Assembly: GCA_921293015.1 (NCBI GenBank)
Contig: OV121098.1
Span: forward strand, 17,880,161 to 17,944,160
Reading direction: 5' to 3'
DNA from: Phorcus lineatus
Taxonomy: Eukaryota; Mollusca; Gastropoda; Trochida; Trochidae
Length of the DNA: 64,000 nucleotides
Made by a program: the position numbers and the translations under genes. Each line of letters opens with the position of its first letter. Position 1 is the stretch's first letter. The notes under the pieces were generated by a model. It searched no databases and was not told the origin of the DNA. It saw only the letters and a program-made list of their open reading frames with translations. Below are positions 30,517 through 39,809 of this stretch, piece after piece.

Positions 30517-30924
30517 TTAAAGGCTTTTATAAACGAGTATGATAAGTCCAGTCATACTTAAAATAGTAAATGCTATTTCTCCCTCCATTTGACTACTCGA
30601 AGGAGTATAAAAATCTGTCAGAGTTGGTTGAGGTTCTAATGGTTGTAAGGGCTTCCCAAATCTAATATGATATTCACGCATCGCCTCATCCACATCTTTA
30701 AAAGTTTGAATAGAATGATATTGTTTTTTTAGCTGCTCATTTAAGAAATCGAGTCTCTCATTTCTACGTTTCTCCCATTGAAATTTAGCAGTTGATAATT
30801 TCTCTAAAGCTTTATCATGTTTTTCTCTCTCGGCCTTATCCAGTTTTGAAAATAGATAGTTACTTCCGGAGAAGGCCAAAGCGTTAACTATTGCACCACC
30901 CGCCATTACTAGAATACTTGCCAT
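30517..30924 (-). CDS. Small coiled-coil/membrane protein of Polintons
   Basis: 135 codons. N-terminal hydrophobic segment (ILVMAGGAIVNALAFSGSNYL), a highly charged helix (EREKHDKALEKLSTAKFQWEKRRNERLDFLNEQ), then FKDVDEAMREYHIRFGK, a proline-rich stretch, DFYTPSSSQ, and a final hydrophobic helix. The A-F-x-G-x-NY start and D-F-Y-x-PS block recur in unnamed small proteins of metazoan Polintons, as I recall. It starts at TTTATAAAATGG and ends 21 bp before the TFIIB-like gene. Its role is unknown. Copy 1 has a nonsense mutation. Confidence 0.78.
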   Translation of the reverse strand: MASILVMAGGAIVNALAFSGSNYLFSKLDKAEREKHDKALEKLSTAKFQWEKRRNERLDFLNEQLKKQYHSIQTFKDVDEAMREYHIRFGKPLQPLEPQPTLTDFYTPSSSQMEGEIAFTILSMTGLIILVYKSL

Positions 30925-30963
30925 TTTATAAATAATGTATTATATCCTTAAAGAGGCATTGAC

Positions 30964-31191
30964 TCAGGGAGTGATATCATTGGGAATATATTTATTTTTG
31001 ACTAGATAATCTTTAAGCATCATTGCTCCCCCGATATAAATCATCATCATTCCAATATCTTGGGGAAGGAAATCTAATTTTGGTGTACTCGTTTTAAATG
31101 CCATTTTGCTTAATTTTACCGAACCTGCAGCTAGTCCAGTTACTATTGCGGCATGGTAAAGAGTATTTACGATATCCTTTTGTTCACTCAT
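30964..31191 (-). CDS. 75-aa two-helix membrane protein (Polinton, unknown)
   Basis: 75 codons with two hydrophobic segments: HAAIVTGLAAGSVKLSKMAF (about 13-32) and IGMMMIYIGGAMMLKDYLV (about 46-64). It starts at ATATATAAATATG. It lies downstream of the basic membrane protein with only a few bases between stop and start. I do not recognise it beyond the shared position in both copies. Intact here and frameshifted in copy 1. Confidence 0.7.
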   Translation of the reverse strand: MSEQKDIVNTLYHAAIVTGLAAGSVKLSKMAFKTSTPKLDFLPQDIGMMMIYIGGAMMLKDYLVKNKYIPNDITP

Positions 31192-31193
31192 AT

Positions 31194-31565
31194 TTATATA
31201 TCGTAAACCTTTTTCTTAAAGGGTTTTTTATCAGTACTGTTATCAGTAGATGGCTTATTCAATTTAGTGTAGACAACCATTGCACCTATGCCTAGAATTC
31301 CTATCAGGATGGGAAGTGCTAGTTTACCGTGATTTATAACTCAAGTCTCACGCTTTAATTTTTTAACCATTTGTTCATCACTAAGTTTAACATCCCCAAT
31401 AGCTTTTGTGCCACGTTTTGATTTTTTAACCACCTTCTTATCTACCTTTTTAGTGTCATCGCTAAGTTGAATATCCTCATTGGTCTCTGAATTCGAAGAT
31501 GGTATCTCCAGCATCTCTGGCCTCGGAGAGGACATTTCTGGATTCGATATTTCTGGGTTCGACAT
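31194..31565 (-). pseudogene. Basic membrane-anchored protein, nonsense mutation (copy 2)
   Basis: Starts at ATG 31565 (MSNPEISNPEM) behind AATAATAAAG. The N terminus is short, acidic and repetitive, followed by the lysine-rich stretch KKVDKKVVKKSKRGTK. A TGA at 31341-31343 (CGA in copy 1) stops the frame before the membrane segment and the charged tail, which end at 31194. The start overlaps the 3' end of the 229-codon gene by 89 bases in another frame. A 45-base stretch present in copy 1 (codons after DEQ) is missing here. Function unknown. Confidence 0.7.
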
Positions 31566-32166
31566 CTTTATTATTAAAACTTATATTCTTAAAATCAACA
31601 TGCTTAGCAGTTGTAATCATCATTGTAATGGGAGCCAGGTACATTCCGCACTTAGAATAAAGGTCACAACAAATTTTACTCGTAGCAATATCGATGAATG
31701 GGTCTTCATTAAGCTCTTCGAATAACTGTGTTTTACTACCAGGAGTAATATTGAAGAAGTGACTCATAGCGTTGGAATATAAATGTAGGAAAGATTTCCC
31801 TAACGTTCTTACCATAGTCGCGCCCAGCCTACGTTCATATTTCTCATATTCTGCTATTATTTCTTCATCGGTCATATTGCTTATTATCTCAGTAGAAATT
31901 TTTTTATCCACAAATTTCCCACCACCCAAGACAGCATTTGTTAGTTTGTTTCTCTTATCCTCAATCATTTCTTGGGGATATATAGAGGATATCTCCCCCA
32001 TGATTTCGCTTAATTCCATTTTTAATATTATGAGACAAATTCTTAAAGCAATAATGCCTGCAAAACCTAAACATATTAGTACGCCTGCAAAACACATCAA
32101 CAATAACATTATGCCTGCAAATAGTGCAAAACCTAAACATATCAGTAATAATACAAGTGCCAACAT
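31477..32166 (-). CDS. Helical protein with extended N-terminal membrane region (copy 2)
   Basis: 229 codons, counterpart of 13014-13634. The N-terminal hydrophobic region is longer than in copy 1 because a segment encoding LICLGFA/AGI-like residues is repeated (CAAAACCTAAACATAT occurs twice near 32062 and 32130). The rest matches copy 1 closely up to a diverged tail (ESRNVLSEARDAGD). It starts at AAAGATAAATG and is divergent from the ATPase. Function unknown. The overlap with the next gene may mean that the tail of one of them is not constrained. Confidence 0.72.
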   Translation of the reverse strand: MLALVLLLICLGFALFAGIMLLLMCFAGVLICLGFAGIIALRICLIILKMELSEIMGEISSIYPQEMIEDKRNKLTNAVLGGGKFVDKKISTEIISNMTDEEIIAEYEKYERRLGATMVRTLGKSFLHLYSNAMSHFFNITPGSKTQLFEELNEDPFIDIATSKICCDLYSKCGMYLAPITMMITTAKHVDFKNISFNNKDVEPRNIESRNVLSEARDAGDTIFEFRDQ

Positions 32167-32202
32167 TTATCTTTAAGAATTAATGTTTTAATTATAAAAG
32201 AC

Positions 32203-32798
32203 ATGCCAGAGATACTACCTAAAGATCCACGCATTGCGCTATCATTTGTGGAAAGACTGGATGCGGAAAAACTAAATTCATGTTAGACCTTATAGAAACG
32301 TATTATGACGAAAATTTTGAACACATTATTATTATTTGTCCAACCATTAATGATAACGAAACTTATATGTCTAAATTGTGGGTAAATAATGATCCAAATG
32401 TACATAAAATTCTTCCAGGGGAACGACTTAAATATTTTCACGAGAAATTCAAGAATGAACCTACCTTGTTCATAATCGATGACTGCAGTGCTGAAAGGGA
32501 CTTAACTCGAAAGAAAGCCGAATTATCTAAGCTAGCGTTCTCAGGCAGGCATACTAAACAAAGCGTTTGGATTCTTTCCCAGAAATATAATTCTATACTC
32601 ACAGATTTCAGAGAGCAAATTCGCTAGATTTGCTTATTTAAGTGTAAGGATAAAGATAATTTTGATGATTGTTTACGAGATAACTATCTTATTGAAAGTA
32701 AATTCGAAATAGAAAAGGTTAGAAAACAGCTGAACAAGAAATACTCCAAACTTGTCTTATGCACCGACACACCACCATGGTATAAAGTGCTAGATTAG
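32203..32798 (+). pseudogene. A32-like packaging ATPase, frameshifted (copy 2)
   Basis: Same gene as 13671-14276. A 2-base insertion after the ninth codon (near 32236) moves the Walker A region out of frame with the start. A 9-base in-frame deletion occurs near 32430, and the tryptophan codon after EQIR is TAG (32625-32627). Walker B (LFIIDDCS) is still readable. Copy 1 has none of these lesions. Confidence 0.88.
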
Positions 32799-32902
32799 CT
32801 TGATTTTGCTAAAGTTTGCTCGGATTTTCCTAAAGTTTCCTTGGATTTTGCTGAAAAAATTTCAAACACAATTGCGTTTGAAATTATTTTAAATCGAGCT
32901 AA
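32799..32902. other. Convergent gap between ATPase and capsid genes
   Basis: Repeated words (GATTTTGCTAAAGTTTGCT, GATTTTCCTAAAGTTTCCT) followed by an inverted repeat around CAAACACAATTGCGTTTG. The matching gap in copy 1 has the same layout. No gene here. Confidence 0.4.
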
Positions 32903-34114
32903 CTAATAAATAGCTGATTCAAATCTACCATTATTGATAATTAATCTAGCATCCATAATGACATACACGTAAGCCTTTATTAGTCCAGCTGTTTCTGCTT
33001 TTTTAGTTATTGCTATCGTCATTCCTTCACTACCATTCTCAATTCGTCTACCAGAACCGTGTAATTCATTGTCATCAGTTGTCCTAAGATCGAGCCATAG
33101 AGCATGCTTGTCGGTTAAGAACTTACCAATAGTCATATCCGTAAGACAAAGATCTTTCATCACCATATTCGTTAATGGGTTACGTTTTATGCTGGGAAGC
33201 TTCTTAATTTCATCCCATAAGTTATATTTACGCATATCTTGACTGTACAACTGGTTTGGTACTCCTTCAATGGTCATTTGCACGTTATTGATTTTAGGAT
33301 TGTAAAATGATTCAGTTATTCTACCTAACTCTGGGGTGGGCTCTTTAAATAACATCAAAACTCCTTTCATAGACTTGGCCGGTACATTGATGTTAATATT
33401 CCATACCGTATCACTTTTATTCAAAGGTATCATACGATGTCGAAGTATGCGATCATAGTGTATTGGTATGGAACTATTATACATCGAATGGATTTCGCTG
33501 GCTAATTCTGACTCCTTGACTTTATCAAATTCCAAAGCAATATTCATAATTTCATACTTCGTGTTGTCCTCTCCTGTAATTACATTCTTATAATCATTAA
33601 ATGTCAATTCATATTCTAATCTATCTCCCAATGCAGCTTGATAGAAAGGCATGTGAGTCTCTAACAATTCAAAATCTAGAGGAATATAAAAGCGATTTCC
33701 TAGGTTATCGGCTATGGCTTTGTCTTCTACAATGGAAGCATCACCAAGACCAGATCCCAATCTTAACCTGGTGACATTCCGATTTGCAGTTGCGTCAATA
33801 CCTTGGTAATGTAAACTGCCTCTTTCTTGTGTAGTTCTCCAAAGATCTACATAAGTGTAATATATATCGCTATCATCTATAGACAATACTTCATTGTTTT
33901 CTTCACAATGGAGCAACCAATATTCTGTACAATGCTACTGTTCTCATCTTTAACACCATCCGATATTAGGACTAAATCAAAAGCCAATCTGACTGTACCT
34001 GAGACTATGACATCGTGACTTCCAAGATTAGGAAAGCGAACTAATAGTTGTTCATTCTGATCAATAGTACTCGGATTGTTACTTACCCTAATACTGGACC
34101 TTTCTCCTTTTAAA
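32903..34114 (-). pseudogene. Double-jelly-roll major capsid protein, N terminus lost (copy 2)
   Basis: The last 337 codons (32903-33916) are open and carry DLWRTTQER, GNRFYIPLDFELLETHMPF, DRLEYELTFNDYKNV, IHYDRILRHRMIP and MKGVLMLFKEP, typical of Polinton/adintovirus hexon-like capsid proteins. Upstream, a 19-bp deletion near 33895 shifts the frame, and the first 20 or so codons with the start are gone, replaced by a telomere-like tract at 34115. The TAG at 32903-32905 ends the gene. Copy 1 has the complementary situation: intact N terminus and damaged body. Confidence 0.9.
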
Positions 34115-34130
34115 GGTTAGGGTTAGGGTT
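34115..34130. repeat. Interstitial telomere-like tract at a deletion junction
   Basis: GGTTAGGGTTAGGGTT, just over two and a half TTAGGG units, sits exactly where copy 2 loses the capsid start, the divergent promoter region and the first codons of the coiled-coil gene (49 bp of intergenic plus both gene ends in copy 1). TTAGGG is the telomere repeat of most animals. It looks like filler DNA added at a repaired break. Confidence 0.7.
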
Positions 34131-34135
34131 CAGTC

Positions 34136-35418
34136 AATTTGATGACAGAGATGCCGGAAATGATAGAGATGAATCTTATGTAAAAGGACAACTTAGTCGA
34201 TCTCGATGAAATGGATGAAAGCATTTCTTCCGAAAGTTCAATCCCAAGACAGGGATTATCGCCTAATGTGACTAGTTTATGAGATGAACTAAGAGATCCA
34301 AGAACAAGATTGCTTAAATCATCCGTGGATGATTTTTATAATGAAGTTGGTGAACCTAGTGGGGGTAGAGATTATTCTAAGTTTATGGTAGATCAGAATG
34401 GAAAGCTTAAACTTAAAAGTCACTCCGAAGTGGACTTATATTACCAAAGAGGTGAGAATAAAGATAAGGTAAAGCCTCTAGAAAGTTTACGCCAAAAACT
34501 AGGGGTAAGGGGTATTTGCGAAGAATTAGGGTTTACGAATTATAAGATTAGGCAAAAACTTCCCGAAAGGATTCAAAAAGAACTTAATAACCAATTGGCA
34601 CAGTTGGATGAAGCAGAAACTTCTTATCAGCGAACACCCAATACAAGCCACTAATGAATCTATTAATGCAATAGACAATGTCCTGCAAACTATAAATGAC
34701 CCACCTTTAAATACTGAGGGATTAGAATTTAGTATTAGAGAGTTGAGGGGACTCGATCGAGCTATGAAAACCCAAAGAGGGGAATTAATTCATAACTTAG
34801 CTAGACTAACACACCTGGATGAAGAAATAGAACGCGAAAAACTAAATTAACTCAAGCGGAAGGCCAAGAACAAACCGAACGCATTAAAGGAAGAATAAGG
34901 GATTTGGAACTCGAAAGGTCAGCTAGGTTAGAAGCTGCATCAGTAAATAAAAGCTAAGTTCACAAAATCAACGTATAAAGCAGACTGTTAGCCAACTCTT
35001 AGACAAAGATAAATCGTTAGGCGAGCGTATTAAGACATTATTCCGAGAACAGGGCATAACAATAACCTCTATTATAACTGCTATAGGGTTTATAATTTCA
35101 ACCATAGTACTATCAGTAACAGGAGGAGGTGGACCAGTGCCCCCTAATAATAATAAATCCCCTAATAAGATTAAAGAGTGGTTACAATATATAGGTAAAG
35201 CATTATCTAAATTAGCGGGGAAGGCTGCAGCGGCTTTACCGGTAATAATAGGAAGTATTTTATCTTGGCTTTTAACCTTCTTGTCTAAAACAGCGACTTG
35301 GTTAAGTCAAAATATATGGGCATTAATGGTAGCTATAGGAGGTATAATAATTGTGTATATAAAGCGAAGGTTATTAAATGGTGGTTATAAAAAACTAAGA
35401 TCTCCAAATAATAACTAA
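34136..35418 (+). pseudogene. Coiled-coil membrane protein of Polintons, broken (copy 2)
   Basis: Counterpart of 15684-16975. The start is deleted. Further lesions: a stop near 34279-34281, a frameshift near 34620, another near 34846, and a small deletion near 34955. Readable parts include GGRDYSKFMVDQNGKLKLK, LESLRQKLGVRGICEELGF, the heptad region, the FREQGITI stretch (here followed by TSIITAIGF), and the intact C-terminal 93 codons (35137-35418) with linker and membrane helix. The gene overlaps the end of the opposite gene by about 24 bases, as in copy 1. Confidence 0.82.
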
Positions 35419-36686
35419 CCCTACTATTACTCCACTTAATATAATAATACGTTTTTTATAATTATGGTTTTTGAGTACCTCTGGTTTTGGTTCGTGGCTT
35501 TTCTTATATATTAATTTTGGTTCTTGGCCTTTCTTATATATTAAAGCACTCATTGGTATCCGCGGGATGTTGTGCTTTAGTTTACTCTCAGGTATTGGTT
35601 CTACATTCTTACCTAAAGTTCTATCGATTGTCGCAATTATAATTTCATCGTTATACCCTTCCGATTTACCTACCCTAAGTTTCATATCGCTAGGAATCAT
35701 GTATAAGCCATAGCCTATAACATAATCTAATTTAGAACTAGCGTATTGTAATACGTCTTCATATCTTTTTATAGAACTGGGGATATCTACTGGGCTAGCA
35801 ATGGCGTCTTCTACATTGGCAATGAACTGTTTCTGGGCATCGAATGCGGTGCCATCAACTATAATACTGGTTCTAGTTTGCCCTTGAGCACCTAATAAAG
35901 CCCAGACATACGTCCTAATAGAATCGTTCAATCTTTGGACGCCCGGTTTAGTGAACCCATTCGATGTATCCAAAACAAAGGTTTGCCAATGCTCGTAAAC
36001 TTGTTTTATAGCTGAAACCTGCCATTTACCATGATCTATATATCTTAGTTTTTTACCACGATACATTAATCCCCTAAGCACATTTTGTGATTTTAGATTA
36101 AGAAAAACCCAATCCTCGGGATTATAATTGTCTTGGATCATATCCTGTTTATTAGAACTAACTTTGGGTATAAACATGTATCCCATTTCATTATTTTTCC
36201 CTCGGGGACGCCAATTAGTAGTCTTTGATACGTTAAATTCATTACAGATTCTTTCATATTTTGCGACATTGTACTGATTATTATTGGCTTCCCATGATTC
36301 CTCATGAGGTAAGGATATATCCATAACTTCTAAAATACACCTAACTTGGTAATATACGTGAAATAAAAATATTGCCTTCGTTAACCCACTCTTCGAAGAG
36401 AGATGATCTTTGTAAGATATACCACACCCTGCTGTAGCACACCACACAGCAAAATGCAGTTGATTTTGCCAAAATTGCATGGGGTTATTATTCCATTTTT
36501 CTATTTCATCTTCATTAGAAATAATAACCTCATAATTTTCGAATATATCGGTAAATTTTGCCTCGAAATTAGAACCCTTAGCATCTACCCATATCGATTG
36601 AGTCGTAAGGTTTTTTTTTTACCACCTAAATCATATACACCACCAGCTTTATAACTTGCCTTATCGTTATACTTGTAGGCTGCCAT
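35395..36686 (-). pseudogene. Conserved ~430-aa Polinton protein, one frameshift (copy 2)
   Basis: ATG at 36686 (MAAYKYNDKASYKAGG) is followed after 22 codons by a run of ten A residues (36611-36620 as T on the plus strand), where the frame is lost. The remaining 361 or more codons are open: FAVWCATAGCGIS, an FHVYYQVRCILE helix, WRPRGKNNEMGYMF, then FVLDTSNGFTKPGVQRLNDS, IRTYVWALLGAQGQTR, DAQKQFIANVEDAIA, and a C-terminal membrane helix. It is divergent from the penton gene. The family is conserved in invertebrate Polintons as I recall; a structural role is likely but undemonstrated. Confidence 0.82.
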
Positions 36687-36722
36687 TTTTATTATTTAAG
36701 GATTAAACTTTTAAATATTAAA
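36687..36722. promoter_or_regulatory. Divergent AT-rich intergenic region (copy 2)
   Basis: Near-identical to 18267-18302. AATAATAAAAATGG faces the ~430-aa gene and AATATTAAAATG faces the penton gene, forming an imperfect dyad around AAGGATTAAACTT. Promoter activity is inferred. Confidence 0.5.
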
Positions 36723-37388
36723 ATGTCGAGGCCAGAGATGTATTTGACTATCTCCAACTTTGAGAATGGACAAACGTTCGAACTAACAAGAGCTCTAGAT
36801 AATGCCGATGGAGAGATGCGAGTTGGATTATGCGAAATTTTATACTATCCTAATTGGTATAACATAAGTGAGGGGAATAATGAGTTTACAAAGGGAGAAA
36901 CAACTATAACTATTCCGGATGGTTATTATAATGTTTGTATGCTAAATGATTATTTTAAAGAGCACGGTTGTAAAGTGTCGATTAATACGGCTAATGGAAA
37001 ACTAACAATAGAAAAGATTGGAACTGAAGAAATTACCCTATTAACTCCATTGGCTAAAACTTTGGGGTTTGATTCTTCGATAGATATTACTGGCATTCAT
37101 GCTGCAAACTCTTTACCTAAATTGGCACCGTACAAAGAACTTTGCGTTCATTTAGACTGTATTAGCACTAGCGATAATATTTTTGGAGAAAAACCTTTGT
37201 CTATATTGAGAATTGTACCTGTGGAGAATGAAACTTTAAACAGTGGAAAGTACATTTCATTTACTAATCTTCAGTATAAAAGACTTAAGCTCGGGCAAAT
37301 ACCTAACTTGACAATCTCAATATTAGACACAGAAAACCAACTAATAAATATGGGTTACACGACTCTAACATTGCATTTCTTGGGTTAA
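36723..37388 (+). CDS. Single-jelly-roll minor capsid (penton) protein, intact (copy 2)
   Basis: 221 codons, same length as copy 1 with scattered substitutions. N-terminal MSRPEMYLTISNF, PNWYNISEGNNEF, GYYNVCMLNDYFKEHG, LAPYKELCVHLDC, and a beta-rich C terminus. It would occupy capsid vertices. ATG lies behind AATATTAAA. Preservation in both copies while neighbours decay is noteworthy but could be chance. Confidence 0.88.
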   Translation: MSRPEMYLTISNFENGQTFELTRALDNADGEMRVGLCEILYYPNWYNISEGNNEFTKGETTITIPDGYYNVCMLNDYFKEHGCKVSINTANGKLTIEKIGTEEITLLTPLAKTLGFDSSIDITGIHAANSLPKLAPYKELCVHLDCISTSDNIFGEKPLSILRIVPVENETLNSGKYISFTNLQYKRLKLGQIPNLTISILDTENQLINMGYTTLTLHFLG

Positions 37389-37412
37389 AGGAATAAATAA
37401 TTAATAATAAAG

Positions 37413-38300
37413 ATGACGGACTCTGGCGGACCTAGGTACAAAAGTTGTAAGAAAGTCAGCACAAATCTTTTTGATAATGCTGGGAAAGAAAACAGTGAAT
37501 ACATTATTCAATATAAAGATAGAAAATATCAACTGATCGAAAATGAAAATAGAGGAACCAAACTTAGTGAATTAGGGGATGTTAGAATTATGGATAAAGA
37601 ATTACCGGGAATGTATGGTGAGGGGGTATATACAATTTATAGAAGCCCAGACAATCTTGTATACATGATTAGCCGCTTACCTAGGTGGATTTTAAATATT
37701 AGGATTACTCCGAGGAATACAATACTGGTTACGAGGCAACATTTTCTAAAGGAGATTACAAATGAAGGCCTGGCGATGATATCGTATAAACCCCCAAGTT
37801 TGAGAAGTGTTGTAGCTACTTTGGGAAACTTCCCAAATTTCCCCATACCAGCGTTTTAAAGATATAAAAAACCTAATTTTCGCAATGAAATTTTTCTATC
37901 TCTTGTAGATGAATTTGAAGAAATAAAACATCGGGATTTGCAACTTGATACCCATTTTTTATTAGAATTAGAATTAATGGGGCAATCTGATGATTTTGTT
38001 ACAATTTTACCCGGATTAAGAATAAAATGGGAAAAAAGAGGATATTATTGGATTTATATAGTACTGGGTGGGGAGGGTATCACGTACATACCAAAATGGC
38101 AGATTAACTTTGGTATGCGTAATGCCCCTCACTTTGAATACGAAATAGGTGGAGATTCGCTTAAGTTTGAACATGGAATAGATCGAGATTCGATTAAGTT
38201 TGATAAAATTTACTTACCTAATAATGTATCACTTATAGGGTTAACGTCTGCTCGTGGTGATTTTGATCCACATTTAGCTATTAACGCCAATAGCTTTTAA
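37413..38300 (+). pseudogene. Protein A of the A/B pair, one nonsense codon (copy 2)
   Basis: About 295 codons from MTDSGGPRYK, behind TTAATAATAAAG. One in-frame TAA (37857-37859) splits it; copy 1 has a sense codon there. Blocks shared with protein B: MTDSxGP start, RLPRWILNIRITPRN against EPKWELDIYLNPVN, RQHFLKEITNEGLAMISY against RRHFLNKIINSGSALVSY, and DDFVTILPGLRIKW against DDFVTILPGLNIKW. The similarity runs in the same order along both proteins, so they are tandem paralogues. No membrane segment or known domain was recognised. Confidence 0.78.
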
Positions 38301-38345
38301 TGTGCGGTATAATTGAATTAAAAGAATAAATAATAATTAATAAAG

Positions 38346-39230
38346 ATGACAGATTCAAGTGGGCCGCATCAAACAATTGACAGATGTTTGAATACGGGTA
38401 TAGCAAATCTAGGTGACCTCGAAAACTTTGACTTACCAGGAGAAGTAGGTAAAATATATGCCCTTCAATTAACTAATTTTGGAGTCTATAAACGAAAAGA
38501 AGTTGATCCGGGAGGAGGTTCTGTAGATATTTTTAATGGTGATGGTGTCGAGGATAAAACTTATGGCTTTTTATTTAAAAATGGTAATTATAATAAGATG
38601 GAATTAAACGATTTTGATATTACAGCTCTCGAGACTTTGACTGAACCGAAGAAGGTAATACAATATTACACCAATAACCCAAGAAAACTTACGTATATCG
38701 TAGAACCGAAATGGGAATTAGATATTTATCTAAATCCCGTGAATACAATAATTGGAAGGCGGCACTTCCTCAATAAAATCATAAACAGTGGAAGTGCATT
38801 AGTATCTTATTCACCAAAGAGAAAGAATGGCGTCAAAGTTGTTAATGATGATGGGGAGTATGGTTTAACTAGAAATGATGTTCTTAAACCTAATATTCCG
38901 GTTTCTCTATCAGGTTTTGAAGAATTTACTGAAAAGAATTACGGTGATTATATTTATATAGCTATGAATTTAGGGACTGTACCCGATGATTTTGTAACGA
39001 TATTACCCGGACTAAACATTAAATGGACTGTTCCAAATAAGTCTCTGTATATGCTTATAACACCCGATGAGATAAATCATAATTTAGAAGGCGAGATTAC
39101 ACTAGAACGCCCTAGTGGGAGTAGGATCAGAGTTACTACAATACCTATGCCTAATAATATAGTTTTTAAAAGATTAATGTCTACTTCTCAACCAATTTCA
39201 AAAGACTATCTACGGACCTTTAAGGATTAG
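38346..39230 (+). CDS. Protein B of the A/B pair (copy 2)
   Basis: 294 codons from MTDSSGPHQ, behind ATTAATAAAG. The N-terminal part is acidic with GGGSVDIFNGDGVEDK; the middle and C-terminal half share blocks with protein A (see there). After RIRVTTIPMPNNIVFKRL the frame continues into MSTSQPISKDYL, the same words that open the upstream-extended frame of protein C in copy 1. It then ends at a stop created by one extra base relative to copy 1. The end of B and the start of C may therefore once have been continuous. Function unknown. Confidence 0.75.
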   Translation: MTDSSGPHQTIDRCLNTGIANLGDLENFDLPGEVGKIYALQLTNFGVYKRKEVDPGGGSVDIFNGDGVEDKTYGFLFKNGNYNKMELNDFDITALETLTEPKKVIQYYTNNPRKLTYIVEPKWELDIYLNPVNTIIGRRHFLNKIINSGSALVSYSPKRKNGVKVVNDDGEYGLTRNDVLKPNIPVSLSGFEEFTEKNYGDYIYIAMNLGTVPDDFVTILPGLNIKWTVPNKSLYMLITPDEINHNLEGEITLERPSGSRIRVTTIPMPNNIVFKRLMSTSQPISKDYLRTFKD

Positions 39231-39246
39231 TTCCTAATATAATAAA

Positions 39247-39771
39247 ATGCGGTCCATATTAACGAGCGACGTCGATGAATTTCGCTTGAATAGAATAAGC
39301 GAGATAAAAGATGAGATTATTAAAGAGTACGACTTTCACATGGCTAAAAGTAAATCCATTAAAAAAGCTTTAAATGTAACGGAAACACTGGATACAACAT
39401 TAATTACTTATAGTAGTATCGCATTAGGAGCTAGTGGTGTATGTGTCTTAGCAACCGTGATTATGGCACCCGTAAGCATCGGAATCATGGTTTCTGCGAC
39501 TATAACCAGTCTCCTTGGAACATCGATGAAGGTTGCGTCCAAGAGGTTATGTTCTAAACTTAAAAAACATGAAGATATATGTATTATCGCAAATTCTAAA
39601 TTAAATACCATTTCTAGCCTTATTTCTAAAGCTTTAGATGATGACTGTATCTCTAATGAGGAATTTAATCTTATTACGGCTGAACATTCAAACTTTTATG
39701 AAATGATAAGCCAAATTAAATCTCAAAAGATTGACAGAGAAAATGTTATAGAAATGTTTAAGAAAGACTAA
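39247..39771 (+). CDS. Helical membrane protein C of Polintons, intact (copy 2)
   Basis: 174 codons. N-terminal charged helices (EFRLNRISEIKDEIIKEYDF), KKALNVTETLDTTLITYSS, a hydrophobic core of two segments (IALGASGVCVLATVIMAPVSIGIM and the following SATITSLLGTSM), then KLKKHEDICIIANSKLNTIS and SKALDDDCISNEEFNLI. This organisation, with a glycine/alanine-rich hairpin followed by the SKLN block, recurs in unnamed proteins of metazoan Polintons, from memory. ATG 39247 was chosen because AATATAATAAAATG precedes it. The role might be membrane remodelling; that is speculation. Confidence 0.78.
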   Translation: MRSILTSDVDEFRLNRISEIKDEIIKEYDFHMAKSKSIKKALNVTETLDTTLITYSSIALGASGVCVLATVIMAPVSIGIMVSATITSLLGTSMKVASKRLCSKLKKHEDICIIANSKLNTISSLISKALDDDCISNEEFNLITAEHSNFYEMISQIKSQKIDRENVIEMFKKD

Positions 39772-39787
39772 CCCTTATATACAATAA

Positions 39788-39809
39788 TCATATCCAAAGT
39801 TGGATATGA
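39788..39809. terminator. Candidate 3'-end hairpin downstream of gene C (copy 2)
   Basis: Same hairpin as 21203-21224 (CATATCCAA-AG-TTGGATATG), 17 bases after the stop of gene C. The sequence beyond it is unrelated between the copies. Confidence 0.5.
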
